Source: Bacillota bacterium (GTDB lineage: Bacteria; Bacillota; Sulfobacillia; JABLXB01). From it: 64,000 nucleotides of DNA. A program made the translations under genes and the position numbers. Below are positions 1 through 7,864 of this stretch, one piece after another (positions within the stretch are counted from its first letter, which is position 1; each line of letters opens with the position of its first letter). Below the pieces are notes generated by a model, which was not told the origin of the DNA, did not search any database, and was given only the letters and a program-made list of their open reading frames with translations. The DNA is taken from NCBI GenBank assembly GCA_013178305.1, contig JABLXB010000009.1, forward strand, positions 1-64,000. The letters run 5' to 3'.

Positions 1-53
1 AGATGGGACTCGTGTCACTGCTCGATCATCTACACTATATCCAATGTGTTTCA

Positions 54-127
<74 letters not shown>

Positions 128-193
128 TAGAAACGGCCGGTTTGCCCAATAATACCCGGAGAAACCATACCAGGATCTCCGGGAGGTGAGTCG

Positions 194-400
194 ATGAATA
201 CCCGCCTGACGCAGAGGGAGATGCTGAACTGCCAGGATACCGTGTCCAGCATCATTAGCGGTGTGCAGAAGTTCAATGCCGTGGCCCAGGAGTGCAACGA
301 CCCCGAACTCAAGAGGGTCTGCCAGGATCTCCAGGCTGCCCACCAGCGTCACTACCAGACCATAATCAAGCACCTGGGCGGAGGACCCCAGGTTTCCTAG
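194..400 (+). CDS. Small helical spore-coat-like protein
   Basis: A 68-residue protein with a strong GGGAGGTGAG ribosome site before the ATG. It is predicted mostly helical, with two amphipathic helices separated near residues 33-40 (CNDPELKRVCQDL). The layout, a LTQREMLNCQDT start and a histidine-rich second helix (AAHQRHYQTI), is that of one half of the ferritin-like CotF/coat family. It sits 15 bases upstream of a CotF-type gene and is probably cotranscribed with it. A structural role in the spore coat is inferred from this pairing; the short length leaves other helical-hairpin families possible. Confidence 0.6.
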   Translation: MNTRLTQREMLNCQDTVSSIISGVQKFNAVAQECNDPELKRVCQDLQAAHQRHYQTIIKHLGGGPQVS

Positions 401-415
401 AAAGGGGGCAAGATC

Positions 416-949
416 GTGTCGAGGCAAATGCCGGCAGACGACAAATCACTGTCGTGGGATGCGCTGATTCACCTGAAGTACCTGAACTCGACCTATCACA
501 CCTTCATTACAGAGGCGGCGACCGAGAACCTCAAGAGGGACCTGCTCGACCTTTACAGGGACGAGCAGAACAACCTGAGCAAGTTGTTCAACGTGATGCA
601 GGCCCGCGGCTGGTACGAGAGTCCACAGCCCGCTGACGCGAATCAGATCAACCAGGCCAGGAAGCAGCTTGAGTCCGACGCCCAGAGGGTGTTCTCGGGC
701 ATCGGGTTCCAGCCGGGAGTGATGGGCGCCCAGACGGGTATCGGGACCCAGCCCGGCCAGTTCGGCGGGGTCGGCGCTGCGGGAGCCACCGGCGGCGTGG
801 GAGGCACAACCGGTGGATTCGGCGGCGCGACTACCGGCGGCGGAGCCGGCGGCACCATCGGCGGGGGCATGACGGGAGGCGCCGGCGGTGGAGCAGGTGG
901 CGGGGTGACGGGCGGTGTTAAAGGACCCCAGCCCGGGGGCATGAGGTAG
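416..949 (+). CDS. CotF-type spore coat protein with Gly-rich tail
   Basis: The GTG start follows an AAAGGGGGCAAG ribosome site. Residues 1-100 are a helical domain with the CotF hallmarks: an early LKYLNSTYHTFI helix, a charged middle and NVMQARGWYE, matching the conserved GWY near the end of the coat ferritin-like fold. Residues 105-177 are low-complexity Gly/Thr/Ala/Val repeats (GGVGG, GGFGG and GGGAGG units), unusual for CotF, which normally ends soon after GWY. Such tails occur in structural coat or adhesive proteins. A stable hairpin terminator follows. Coat function is inferred from the family. Confidence 0.75.
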   Translation: MSRQMPADDKSLSWDALIHLKYLNSTYHTFITEAATENLKRDLLDLYRDEQNNLSKLFNVMQARGWYESPQPADANQINQARKQLESDAQRVFSGIGFQPGVMGAQTGIGTQPGQFGGVGAAGATGGVGGTTGGFGGATTGGGAGGTIGGGMTGGAGGGAGGGVTGGVKGPQPGGMR

Positions 950-978
950 CGGGCGGCTGTCCAGCAAGTACCGGCAGG

Positions 979-1010
979 GGCGCGCAACCATGCGCGCCTT
1001 TGCTGTGTTT
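979..1010 (+). terminator. Rho-independent terminator after coat genes
   Basis: GGCGCGC (979-985), a six-base loop, then GCGCGCC (992-998) form a perfect 7-bp stem followed by T-rich TTTGCTGTGTTT. It closes the two-gene coat unit before the divergently organised regulator region. Confidence 0.7.
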
Positions 1011-1032
1011 CAGGAAGGTTTCGGGTGTTTCA
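1005..1032 (+). promoter_or_regulatory. Possible autoregulatory half-sites upstream of the activator gene
   Basis: GTTTCA occurs at 1007-1012 and 1027-1032, 20 bases apart and just upstream of the sigma-54 activator gene. It is the reverse complement of the TGAAAC that begins both copies of the enhancer repeat at 3064-3102. This would fit autoregulation by the encoded protein, but the match outside the six bases is weak. Confidence 0.35.
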
Positions 1033-1080
1033 TAGTTGAAAGATAGTCGCAGACCACACCGCTGGACGGGAGTGACGGCT

Positions 1081-3057
1081 TTGAGATCCAGGATTGCGGT
1101 AATGGGATACAGCAGGGTGTCTCAGTTGTTCAGGTCCATGGCCCTTCCCGAGGAGCTTCGCCCGCTGGTCGAAGTCGATGTTTACGACGCCCTCCTCGAT
1201 GAGGCGGCTGCGCTTGCCAGGGGTCTCGAGGAGCAGGGAGCGGCCGACGTCTTCATAAGCGGTAGCGCCAACGCGCACGTCATCCGCAAGGTGGTCCAGT
1301 CGCCCGTGGTGACGATAACCATCAGCGGGCTCGACCTGCTGCAGGGGATCAGGGAAGGCTCAAGGCTTGGCGGACTCGTGGCGGTCGTCTCATACAAGGA
1401 ACCTATTGCGGGCCTCGCGGGGGTGCTGGACCTGGTCAAGGCGGAAGTCGTCGAGGTCGTCTACTCCAGTGTCACCGATCTGGAGCGGAAAATCGGCGAT
1501 CTCAAGTCACTGGGCTGTCGCTCCGTCGTCGGGGCAAGCCTGGCCTGCGAGATCGCGGAAAAGACGGGCCTCGCCCCTGTCCTCGTTTACTCGCGAGAGA
1601 GCCTGGTCGACTCGATCCGCACGGCTCACGAGATAGCCCTCACGCGCAAGAAGGAGATCGAGAAAGCCGAGCGACTCAGGGCGATCTTGAACTTCGCATA
1701 CGGCGGGATTATGGCCACCGACAGGGACGGAAGAATAACCCTGTTCAACAGGTCTGCGGAGAAGATCCTGGGTATCCCCTCGGGGAAGGTTCTCGGGCGC
1801 GTCGCCAGCGAGGTCATCGAGAACACCCGCATCATGGACGTCCTGGTTTCCGGCCGCCCCGAACTTAACCGCCTGCAGCAGGTCGGGGACGTCAAGATCA
1901 TCACCAACCGCGTGCCCATCGAGGCCCGTGGCGAGATCATGGGCGTGGTGGCCACGTTCCAGGACGTGGCCAGCATTCAACGGGCGACGGACGAGGCCAG
2001 GCGCTTCTCGCACAGGAAGGGGTTCGTTGCGAAAACGACCCTGGCCGACGTCGTGTGCGAGAGCGACGTCATGAAGCGGGTAGTAAGCCGCGCCGAGAGG
2101 TACGCCTGTTCGGATCTGACGGTGCTCATAACCGGCGAGAGCGGAGTGGGCAAGGAAATGTTTGCCCAGGGAATACACAACGCCAGCAGGCGTAACACGG
2201 GACCGTTCGTCGCCATCAACTGCGCGGCGCTCCCCGAATCGCTGCTCGAGAGCGAGCTTTTCGGATACGAGGAGGGATCTTTCACCGGGGCCAGGAAAGG
2301 CGGCAAGGAGGGGCTTTTCGAGATCGCTCACAGGGGCACGATCTTCCTCGATGAGATCGGAGAACTCTCGCCTTCCCTGCAGGCGCGGCTGCTCCGCGTC
2401 ATCCAGGAAAGAGAGGTCATGAGAGTCGGAGGGACCTATGTAGTACCCGTTGACGTGAGGATCGTTGCCTCGACCAACAGAGACCTCGCCGTCGACGTCG
2501 CCCGCGGGCGCTTCCGCCAGGACCTCTATTACAGGCTGAACGTCCTGAGGCTGAACATTCCTCCGCTCAGGGACAGGATCCAGGACGTCCCGGCGCTTGT
2601 ATCGAGGTTCATCGAGCGCAGGAGCGGCGCGAACATGGAACTCACCAGTGGCCCTCACTTGACGGCGATCTCTAAGGTGTTGATGCGCTACCCCTGGCCT
2701 GGCAACGTCAGGGAGCTCGAGAATTGCCTCGACAGCCTGCTGGTTGTACTGGAGGACAAGGCCCTCACACCCGCGGAGCTTGCCGCAGTCGCCGAGCATC
2801 TCATATCCGAGAACGCCACCGCGAGCCCGTTAAGCGTCGCGGTCGACCCGGTAACCGCCGGCAAAGCCGCCAGTGAGGCGTCGGCCGCCCCCGCCCTATG
2901 GGGTCGCCGCGCGAACGGCTTGGCCGAAGCGGAAAGGCGCCTTGTCGAGGAGGCGCTCGAGAAAGCGGGGGGCAGGGTGGGCAAGGCGGCCGACCTTCTC
3001 GGGGTCAGCAGGACCACTCTGTGGCGGAAGATCAAGAGGTTGGCCACCACCGCGTAA
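1081..3057 (+). CDS. PrpR-type sigma-54-dependent transcriptional activator
   Basis: I place the start at TTG 1081, behind GGGAG and directly before SRIAVMGYS, where PrpR N-terminal domains begin; an in-frame TTG at 1036 lacks a good ribosome site. The order is a PrpR_N ligand-sensing domain (about residues 1-175), a PAS domain (about 190-300), a sigma-54 AAA+ domain with Walker A GESGVGKE, loop GSFTGA and Walker B IFLDEIGE, and a C-terminal Fis-type helix-turn-helix ending VSRTTLWRKIKRL. PrpR_N domains sense organic-acid metabolites. The gene faces a cluster with a visible -24/-12 promoter and paired upstream repeats, so it almost certainly activates that cluster. Confidence 0.9.
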   Translation: MRSRIAVMGYSRVSQLFRSMALPEELRPLVEVDVYDALLDEAAALARGLEEQGAADVFISGSANAHVIRKVVQSPVVTITISGLDLLQGIREGSRLGGLVAVVSYKEPIAGLAGVLDLVKAEVVEVVYSSVTDLERKIGDLKSLGCRSVVGASLACEIAEKTGLAPVLVYSRESLVDSIRTAHEIALTRKKEIEKAERLRAILNFAYGGIMATDRDGRITLFNRSAEKILGIPSGKVLGRVASEVIENTRIMDVLVSGRPELNRLQQVGDVKIITNRVPIEARGEIMGVVATFQDVASIQRATDEARRFSHRKGFVAKTTLADVVCESDVMKRVVSRAERYACSDLTVLITGESGVGKEMFAQGIHNASRRNTGPFVAINCAALPESLLESELFGYEEGSFTGARKGGKEGLFEIAHRGTIFLDEIGELSPSLQARLLRVIQEREVMRVGGTYVVPVDVRIVASTNRDLAVDVARGRFRQDLYYRLNVLRLNIPPLRDRIQDVPALVSRFIERRSGANMELTSGPHLTAISKVLMRYPWPGNVRELENCLDSLLVVLEDKALTPAELAAVAEHLISENATASPLSVAVDPVTAGKAASEASAAPALWGRRANGLAEAERRLVEEALEKAGGRVGKAADLLGVSRTTLWRKIKRLATTA

Positions 3058-3063
3058 CGCTGC

Positions 3064-3102
3064 TGAAACCGTGTGTAACAGTCCGTGAAACGCAGTGCAA
3101 CA
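3064..3102 (+). promoter_or_regulatory. Tandem enhancer sites for the PrpR-type activator
   Basis: Two 17-base direct repeats, 3064-3080 and 3086-3102, share TGAAAC, a three-base variable part, GTG and AACA, with 13 of 17 bases identical. Their 22-base offset is two helical turns, so two dimers would bind the same face. They begin about 107 and 85 bases before the -24/-12 element, the normal position for a sigma-54 activator. Confidence 0.7.
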
Positions 3103-3170
3103 ACGCCGCGCAGGACCTCATTCCTAAAATCTCCCGCCGCTGCCTGGACGCAGGGTGACCGGAAGCCGTA

Positions 3171-3186
3171 CGGCACACCTCTTGCA
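3171..3186 (+). promoter_or_regulatory. Sigma-54 (-24/-12) promoter
   Basis: CGGCACACCTCTTGCA has the invariant GG (3172-3173) and GC (3184-3185) separated by exactly ten bases and is close to the TGGCAC-N5-TTGCA consensus. It lies 76 bases before the first lyase start and downstream of the paired activator sites. Confidence 0.85.
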
Positions 3187-3261
3187 TGGGCCAGGGCCGG
3201 AGAGCGCGACAGCGCGTGCGTGCTTCACCTACCAGTAACCGTCTTCCAAGGAGGGTCTCAA

Positions 3262-4143
3262 TTGACCAAAGGTGGTCTACGGCCGACCACGCAGCTCAAG
3301 AAGCTGCTGTCGGGGGACCGGATCGTGGTTGCCCCCGGGGCGTTCAACGCATTCTCGGCCAAGGTGATAGAGAAGGCTAGATTCCCTGCGGTGTACCTCA
3401 CGGGTTACGGGGCGTCTGCCGACATCCTGGGAGCACCGGACTTCGGGCTCCTTACGCTCACGGAGATGGCCGACCACGCCACGCGGATGGCCCAGGCGGT
3501 GAGCGTTCCTGTTGTAGCGGACGGCGATACGGGATACGGAAATGCAATCAACGTGCGCAGGACCATCGTGGAATTCGAGCGCGCGGGCGTGGCGGCCATC
3601 CAGCTCGAGGACCAGGTCAACCCCAAGCGGTGCGGTCACATGGAAGGCAAAGAGGTTATAGACACGGCCGAGATGGTGCAGAAACTGCGCGCCGCCGTTG
3701 ATGCCAGGAAGGATCCCGACTTCATCATCATCGCTCGTACTGATGCGCGCGCCGTAAACGGGCTCGACGATGCCATCCGCAGGGCGAAGGTGTACCTGGA
3801 CGCGGGCGCGGACGTGATATTCGTCGAGGCGCCGCAAAGCCGCGATGAGCTTGCGAGGGTGGCGCGTGAAGTCAAGGCGCCGCTCATGGCGAACATGATC
3901 GAGCACGGCAAGACCCCTCTGCTCACCACCAGAGAGCTCGAGGACCTCGGGTACAAGATGGCGATCTTCCCGCTTGCAACGCTTTACGCGGCCGCGAAGG
4001 CCGTCCAGGACTGCGTCGGTGAACTGAAGCGTACGGGCACGACCGAGGGCGCGATCCCCAACATGCTGCCGTTCCCCGAGTTCAACAACCTGGTTGGGCT
4101 TCCCGAGTTCAGGGAACTGGAAAGCAGGTACAGGAAGGGCTGA
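3262..4143 (+). CDS. ICL/PEP-mutase superfamily lyase, dimethylmalate or methylisocitrate lyase type
   Basis: The TTG start at 3262 follows a near-perfect AAGGAGGG; upstream in-frame codons would run into the promoter. The 293 residues match carboxy-acid lyases of the isocitrate lyase superfamily: the PGAFNAFSA start, the metal-binding DGDTGYGN, the active-site loop PKRCGHMEGKEV carrying the catalytic Cys, and IIARTDAR. The fold cleaves 2-methylisocitrate, 2,3-dimethylmalate or oxaloacetate-like substrates. Followed by both subunits of an aconitase-type hydratase and a second lyase, with no citrate-synthase-like gene, it fits dimethylmalate lyase (propionate plus pyruvate) at least as well as methylisocitrate lyase. 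First gene of the sigma-54 operon. Confidence 0.85.
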   Translation: MTKGGLRPTTQLKKLLSGDRIVVAPGAFNAFSAKVIEKARFPAVYLTGYGASADILGAPDFGLLTLTEMADHATRMAQAVSVPVVADGDTGYGNAINVRRTIVEFERAGVAAIQLEDQVNPKRCGHMEGKEVIDTAEMVQKLRAAVDARKDPDFIIIARTDARAVNGLDDAIRRAKVYLDAGADVIFVEAPQSRDELARVAREVKAPLMANMIEHGKTPLLTTRELEDLGYKMAIFPLATLYAAAKAVQDCVGELKRTGTTEGAIPNMLPFPEFNNLVGLPEFRELESRYRKG

Positions 4144-4179
4144 CTACTACTAACACCCTTTGATGCGGAGGTGAGAAGA

Positions 4180-5460
4180 ATGAGCGAACCCATGACGATT
4201 TCCGAGAAGATCATCGCGATTCACGCCGGCAAGGACAGCGTAAAGCCGGGTGACATCGTCGAGGTCGCTCCCGACGTGCTGATGGCCAATGACGTGACGG
4301 CTCCGCCCGCCATCGAGGAGATGGCGAAGATGGGGGCTGACAAGGTGTTCGACCCCGACAGGGTCGTGTTCGTCATGGACCACTTCACTCCAAACAAGGA
4401 CATCAGGTCCGCGACGATGTGCCAAAAGGCGCGGGAGTTCGCGAAGAAGCAGGGCATCAGGAGGTTCTTCGACGGCGGTTACGGGATCGAGCACGTCGTG
4501 TTGCCCGAGCTCGGCATCGTGAGGCCGGGTGACCTGATCGTCGGCGCCGACTCACATACCACGACGTACGGGGGGCTAGGGGCGTTCTCGACCGGCGTCG
4601 GGCAGACCGACCTGGCCGGAGCCATGGCCCTTGGGAAGATCTGGCTCAAGGTCCCCGAGACGATCAGGTGCGTATTTAACGGCAATCTCCCGAAGTGGGT
4701 TGGGGGCAAGGACCTGGTCCTGGCCGTAATTGGCAGAATCGGTGTGGACGGGGCCCTCTACTGTGCGCTGGAGTTCGCCGGGGAAGCCATGAGGCAACTC
4801 GACATGGACGGGCGCTTTACCATGTGCAATATGGCGATCGAGGCCGGCGGCAAGGCGGGGATCGTGGAACCCGACGAGTCCACCGAGGAGTACGTAAAAG
4901 AAGCGCAGAGCGAGTACGCACGTCCCATGAAGTGGGGACCGGTGCGTGGCGACCCCGGCGCGCCCGCCTTCAAGATACTCGAGTTCCAGGTCGGCGACAT
5001 GGAGCCGCAGGTGGCGGCGCCCCACATCCCCTCCAACGTGGTACCCGTCAGCAGGCTCAAGGACGTCAAGATCGACCAGGTGGTTATCGGTTCGTGCACC
5101 AACGGGAGACTGAACGACCTCAGGGTAGCCGCTGAGGTGCTCAAGGGTAAGAAAGTCGACCGCTGGGTGCGCGCGCTCGCGGTGCCGGGGAGCCAGCGCG
5201 TGTTCCTCCAGGCACTGAAAGAGGGCATTATCCAGACGCTCGCGGAGGCGGGTGTGGCGATATCCGCGCCCACGTGCGGGCCGTGCTTTGGAGGCCACAC
5301 CGGCGCGATTACCGCGGGCGAAAGATGCGTTTCCACCACTAACCGCAACTTCGTGGGGCGGATGGGGCACGAGAAGAGCGAGCTATACCTCGCCAATCCC
5401 GCGGTCGCTGCCGCGTCCGCAATCCTGGGCCGCATAGCCCATCCGGGGGAGGTGTCATAG
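4180..5460 (+). CDS. Aconitase/LeuC-family hydratase, large subunit (DmdA-like)
   Basis: ATG 4180 follows GGAGGTGAG; the in-frame GTG at 4171 is inside that site. The 426 residues carry the three cysteines that ligate the 4Fe-4S cluster, one in IGSCTNGR and two in APTCGPCFGGH, plus GADSHTTTYG near residue 120. The LeuC/HacA family hydrates or isomerises branched di- and tricarboxylic acids. Its place between two lyases under a PrpR-type activator, without leuA or leuB, argues against isopropylmalate and for a catabolic substrate. The known parallel is DmdAB, 2,3-dimethylmaleate hydratase of nicotinate fermentation. The assignment to that substrate is inference. Confidence 0.85.
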   Translation: MSEPMTISEKIIAIHAGKDSVKPGDIVEVAPDVLMANDVTAPPAIEEMAKMGADKVFDPDRVVFVMDHFTPNKDIRSATMCQKAREFAKKQGIRRFFDGGYGIEHVVLPELGIVRPGDLIVGADSHTTTYGGLGAFSTGVGQTDLAGAMALGKIWLKVPETIRCVFNGNLPKWVGGKDLVLAVIGRIGVDGALYCALEFAGEAMRQLDMDGRFTMCNMAIEAGGKAGIVEPDESTEEYVKEAQSEYARPMKWGPVRGDPGAPAFKILEFQVGDMEPQVAAPHIPSNVVPVSRLKDVKIDQVVIGSCTNGRLNDLRVAAEVLKGKKVDRWVRALAVPGSQRVFLQALKEGIIQTLAEAGVAISAPTCGPCFGGHTGAITAGERCVSTTNRNFVGRMGHEKSELYLANPAVAAASAILGRIAHPGEVS

Positions 5461-5461
5461 C

Positions 5462-5983
5462 ATGGTCCATGACAGCATCAAGATCCGCGGCAAGGCGTGG
5501 AAGTTCGGCGATAACGTCGACACCGACCAGATACTCCCCGGTATCTACCTCAACATCGTCGAGCCACAGGAACTCGCGAAGCACTGCATGGAGGGGATCG
5601 ATAAGGAGTTCGTCCGGAAAATGGCAAAGGGTGACGTGGTGATCGGTGGCACAAACTTCGGTTGTGGCAGTTCAAGGGAGCACGCCCCCATATCCCTCAA
5701 AGCCGTGGGGGTCTCGGCTGTGATCGCCGCGTCGTTCGCCCGGATATTCTTCCGGAACTGCATAAACATCGGCCTCCCGGTATTCGAGAGCCCGGAAGCC
5801 GCAAAGGCAATCGAGCAGGGCCACGAGGTTGAGGCCGATATGGCGTCGGGCGAGGTCAAAGACCTGACGACAGGCAAGGCGTACAAGGCCGCGGGCTTCC
5901 CGCCACTGGTACAGGGCATCATCCGCGCAGGCGGGCTTGTGGAATACGCCAAGCAGCAGCTCAAGGCGCGGCAAGAGGGATGA
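5462..5983 (+). CDS. Aconitase/LeuD-family hydratase, small subunit (DmdB-like)
   Basis: The ATG lies one base after the large-subunit stop, with GGGGGAGG upstream. The 173 residues match the swivel-domain subunit: DNVDTDQILPG near the start and the substrate loop NFGCGSSREHAP near residue 66. It pairs with the preceding large subunit to form one active site. The next gene's ATG overlaps its stop (ATGA), so all four catabolic genes are translationally tight. As with the large subunit, a dimethylmaleate-type hydratase is the best contextual guess. Confidence 0.85.
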   Translation: MVHDSIKIRGKAWKFGDNVDTDQILPGIYLNIVEPQELAKHCMEGIDKEFVRKMAKGDVVIGGTNFGCGSSREHAPISLKAVGVSAVIAASFARIFFRNCINIGLPVFESPEAAKAIEQGHEVEADMASGEVKDLTTGKAYKAAGFPPLVQGIIRAGGLVEYAKQQLKARQEG

Positions 5984-6855
5984 AGGTGGAGAAGTCGACG
6001 GCGCGTTTAAGGAAGCTCCTCAAGAGGCCGGGGATCGTTGTAGCCCCCGGGGCGTACGATTCGCTGTCGGCGAAGCTCATCGAACAGGCGGGGTTCGAGG
6101 CCATCTACATGACCGGCTTCGGCGCCTCAGCCTCCGTGCTCGGGGCGCCCGACTTCGGCCTTCTGACGATGGAGGAAATGGTCAGGCACGCGTCGCGCAT
6201 GGCGGCCGCGGTCGGAATACCCGTTATAGCCGACGCGGACAACGGCTACGGCAACCCCATCAACGTATACAGGACGATCAAAGAATACGAACGGGCGGGC
6301 GTGGCTGGATGCCACCTGGAGGACCAGTCGCTTCCCAAGCGATGCGGGCACATGGATGGCAAGCAGGTTATCCCCGCAGCTCAGTTCATCGACAAAATCA
6401 AGGCCGCTACGGATTCGCGGCAGGACCCGGACTTTGTGATCATAGCGAGGACGGATGCGAGGACCGTAATCGGTTTCGAGGAAGCGCTCGATCGCGCGTC
6501 GGCCTACGCCGAAGCCGGCGTAGACATGATATTCCTCGAGTCGCCGCTGAGTGTATACGAGCTCGAGACCGCCGCCAGGACCATAAAGGCCCCCCTGATA
6601 GCCAACATGGCCGAGGGCGGGAAGACCCCTATGCTGCCCGTCGCGGAACTCGAGCGCATGGGCTACAAGCTGGTTATATTCCCGATAGGGCTCCTGCTCA
6701 CGGCTACAAAGGCCATGCAGAGGGCACTCGAGTTCCTCCGGGAGACGGGGACCTACGCCGGGGCCTTGGGTGACATGCTTGGATTCAAGGAGTTCACTAA
6801 TCTGATGTCACGCCGTCCGACTGGTTCGACGCGAGGTTTCAGTGCCGCCCTGTGA
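5980..6855 (+). CDS. Second ICL/PEP-mutase superfamily lyase, 3' end replaced
   Basis: A paralog of the lyase at 3262 with the same motifs (PGAYDSLSAKL, DADNGYGN, PKRCGHMDGKQV, IIARTDAR). Similarity holds up to LGFKEFTNLM, which aligns with LPFPEFNNLV of the paralog. The last 16 residues (SRRPTG and onward to the stop) have no counterpart. From about 6804 the other reading frame encodes symporter sequence, so the true C-terminus, about 15 residues, is lost at a junction near 6801-6810. The catalytic core is intact and the enzyme may still work. The start ATG overlaps the preceding stop. Confidence 0.8.
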   Translation: MKVEKSTARLRKLLKRPGIVVAPGAYDSLSAKLIEQAGFEAIYMTGFGASASVLGAPDFGLLTMEEMVRHASRMAAAVGIPVIADADNGYGNPINVYRTIKEYERAGVAGCHLEDQSLPKRCGHMDGKQVIPAAQFIDKIKAATDSRQDPDFVIIARTDARTVIGFEEALDRASAYAEAGVDMIFLESPLSVYELETAARTIKAPLIANMAEGGKTPMLPVAELERMGYKLVIFPIGLLLTATKAMQRALEFLRETGTYAGALGDMLGFKEFTNLMSRRPTGSTRGFSAAL

Positions 6856-7847
6856 CGTTCGTGGCCACGTTGCTGATGGCCTATGGCTTGCTCAACTACC
6901 TCCTGGAACAACTGGTGGCTATGGGCCAAGCCATATCCGGCCTCACGGCGGGGGTCATCCCGTATACCTGGGGAGTTGTCTTCCTGGTGCTGGTTATGTT
7001 GGTGTATGAGTGGCTTGGCGGTATGAAGGCCGTGGCTCTGGCCGATGTCATCAACGGTTTCGTGCTACTGGGCGGCATATTCGGGTTCCTCATCCTGGCG
7101 TGGGTGAACTTCGGTTCCCTCCCTGCGGCTACTGCGGAACTCGCCGCCAAGGCACCGGCCAAGGTAGCGGTGCCGCCGGTGACCACGTCCATCAACTGGT
7201 TGAGCATGCTCATCCTGATCATGGTCGGCGCGGCGGTGTATCCGCATGCCATCCAGCGCATTTACGCCGCCGAGAGCGAGCGCACGCTCAAGAAGTCGCT
7301 CATGAGGATGGCCTGGATGCCGTTCGTGACCACCGGCGTCGTGTTCATAATAGGTATCATCGGGACTAAGGCGTTCCCGGGCCTCAACAAGATGCAGTCG
7401 GAGCAGCTCGTCGGCCTCATGGCCAACGCCATCGCTGCAAAATCCACGTTCAACTACTGGGCAATGATGGTCATGTTCTTCGGCATCGTGGCGGCGATCA
7501 TGTCGACCACCGACTCGGTGATACTGTCGTTGTCGTCGCTGATATCCAACGACGTATACGGCAAGGCGATCAACCCGAAGGCGAGCGAGCAACAGAAGGT
7601 CGTCTGGGGGAAGATCGCGGGAATAGTGCTGGTGTGCGTCCTGATGTTCGTCGCCTGGAACCCGCGCTGGACACTGCTCGAGATCTTCACACTGAAGTTC
7701 GAAGTGCTGATACAGGTGGCGCCGGCGTTCCTGCTGGGCCTGTACTGGAAGGGCCTCACAAAGAACAGCGCGCTGACCGGCATGATCGTGTGGCCGCACG
7801 CCGGCCCGGGTTTTGGGGGGAAGATAGGGCCCGGGACTACTAATTGA
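6804..7847 (+). pseudogene. Sodium:solute symporter (SSS family), truncated at both ends
   Basis: From about 6804 the frame reads DVTPSDWFDARF, a conserved stretch of SSS (SLC5-type) transporters just before transmembrane helix 4. It then continues through LLMAYGLLNYLLEQ, the YEWLGGMKAVALADVINGF segment and the helix-8 motif STTDSVILSLSSL. About 330 of the usual 480-500 residues are present. The first three to four helices are missing and the preceding bases belong to the lyase. At the other end, normal sequence stops at ALTGMIV and becomes unrelated until the TGA. A GTG at 6852 could begin translation but would leave an incomplete transporter. Its original role was probably uptake of the acid degraded by the upstream enzymes. 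Confidence 0.75.
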
Positions 7848-7864
7848 GGATGGGGGTGTGCGCT

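Noticed and set aside
760-930. Repeat array or CRISPR-like region
   Set aside because: The repeats are short in-frame Gly codon units of the coat-protein tail with no constant repeat/spacer structure.
4180-5983. LeuCD for leucine biosynthesis
   Set aside because: No leuA or leuB nearby, the genes are inside a sigma-54 catabolic operon and are flanked by two lyases.
3262-6855. Standard 2-methylcitrate cycle
   Set aside because: No citrate/methylcitrate synthase and no PrpD or AcnD; a LeuCD-type two-subunit hydratase is not the usual enzyme of that cycle.
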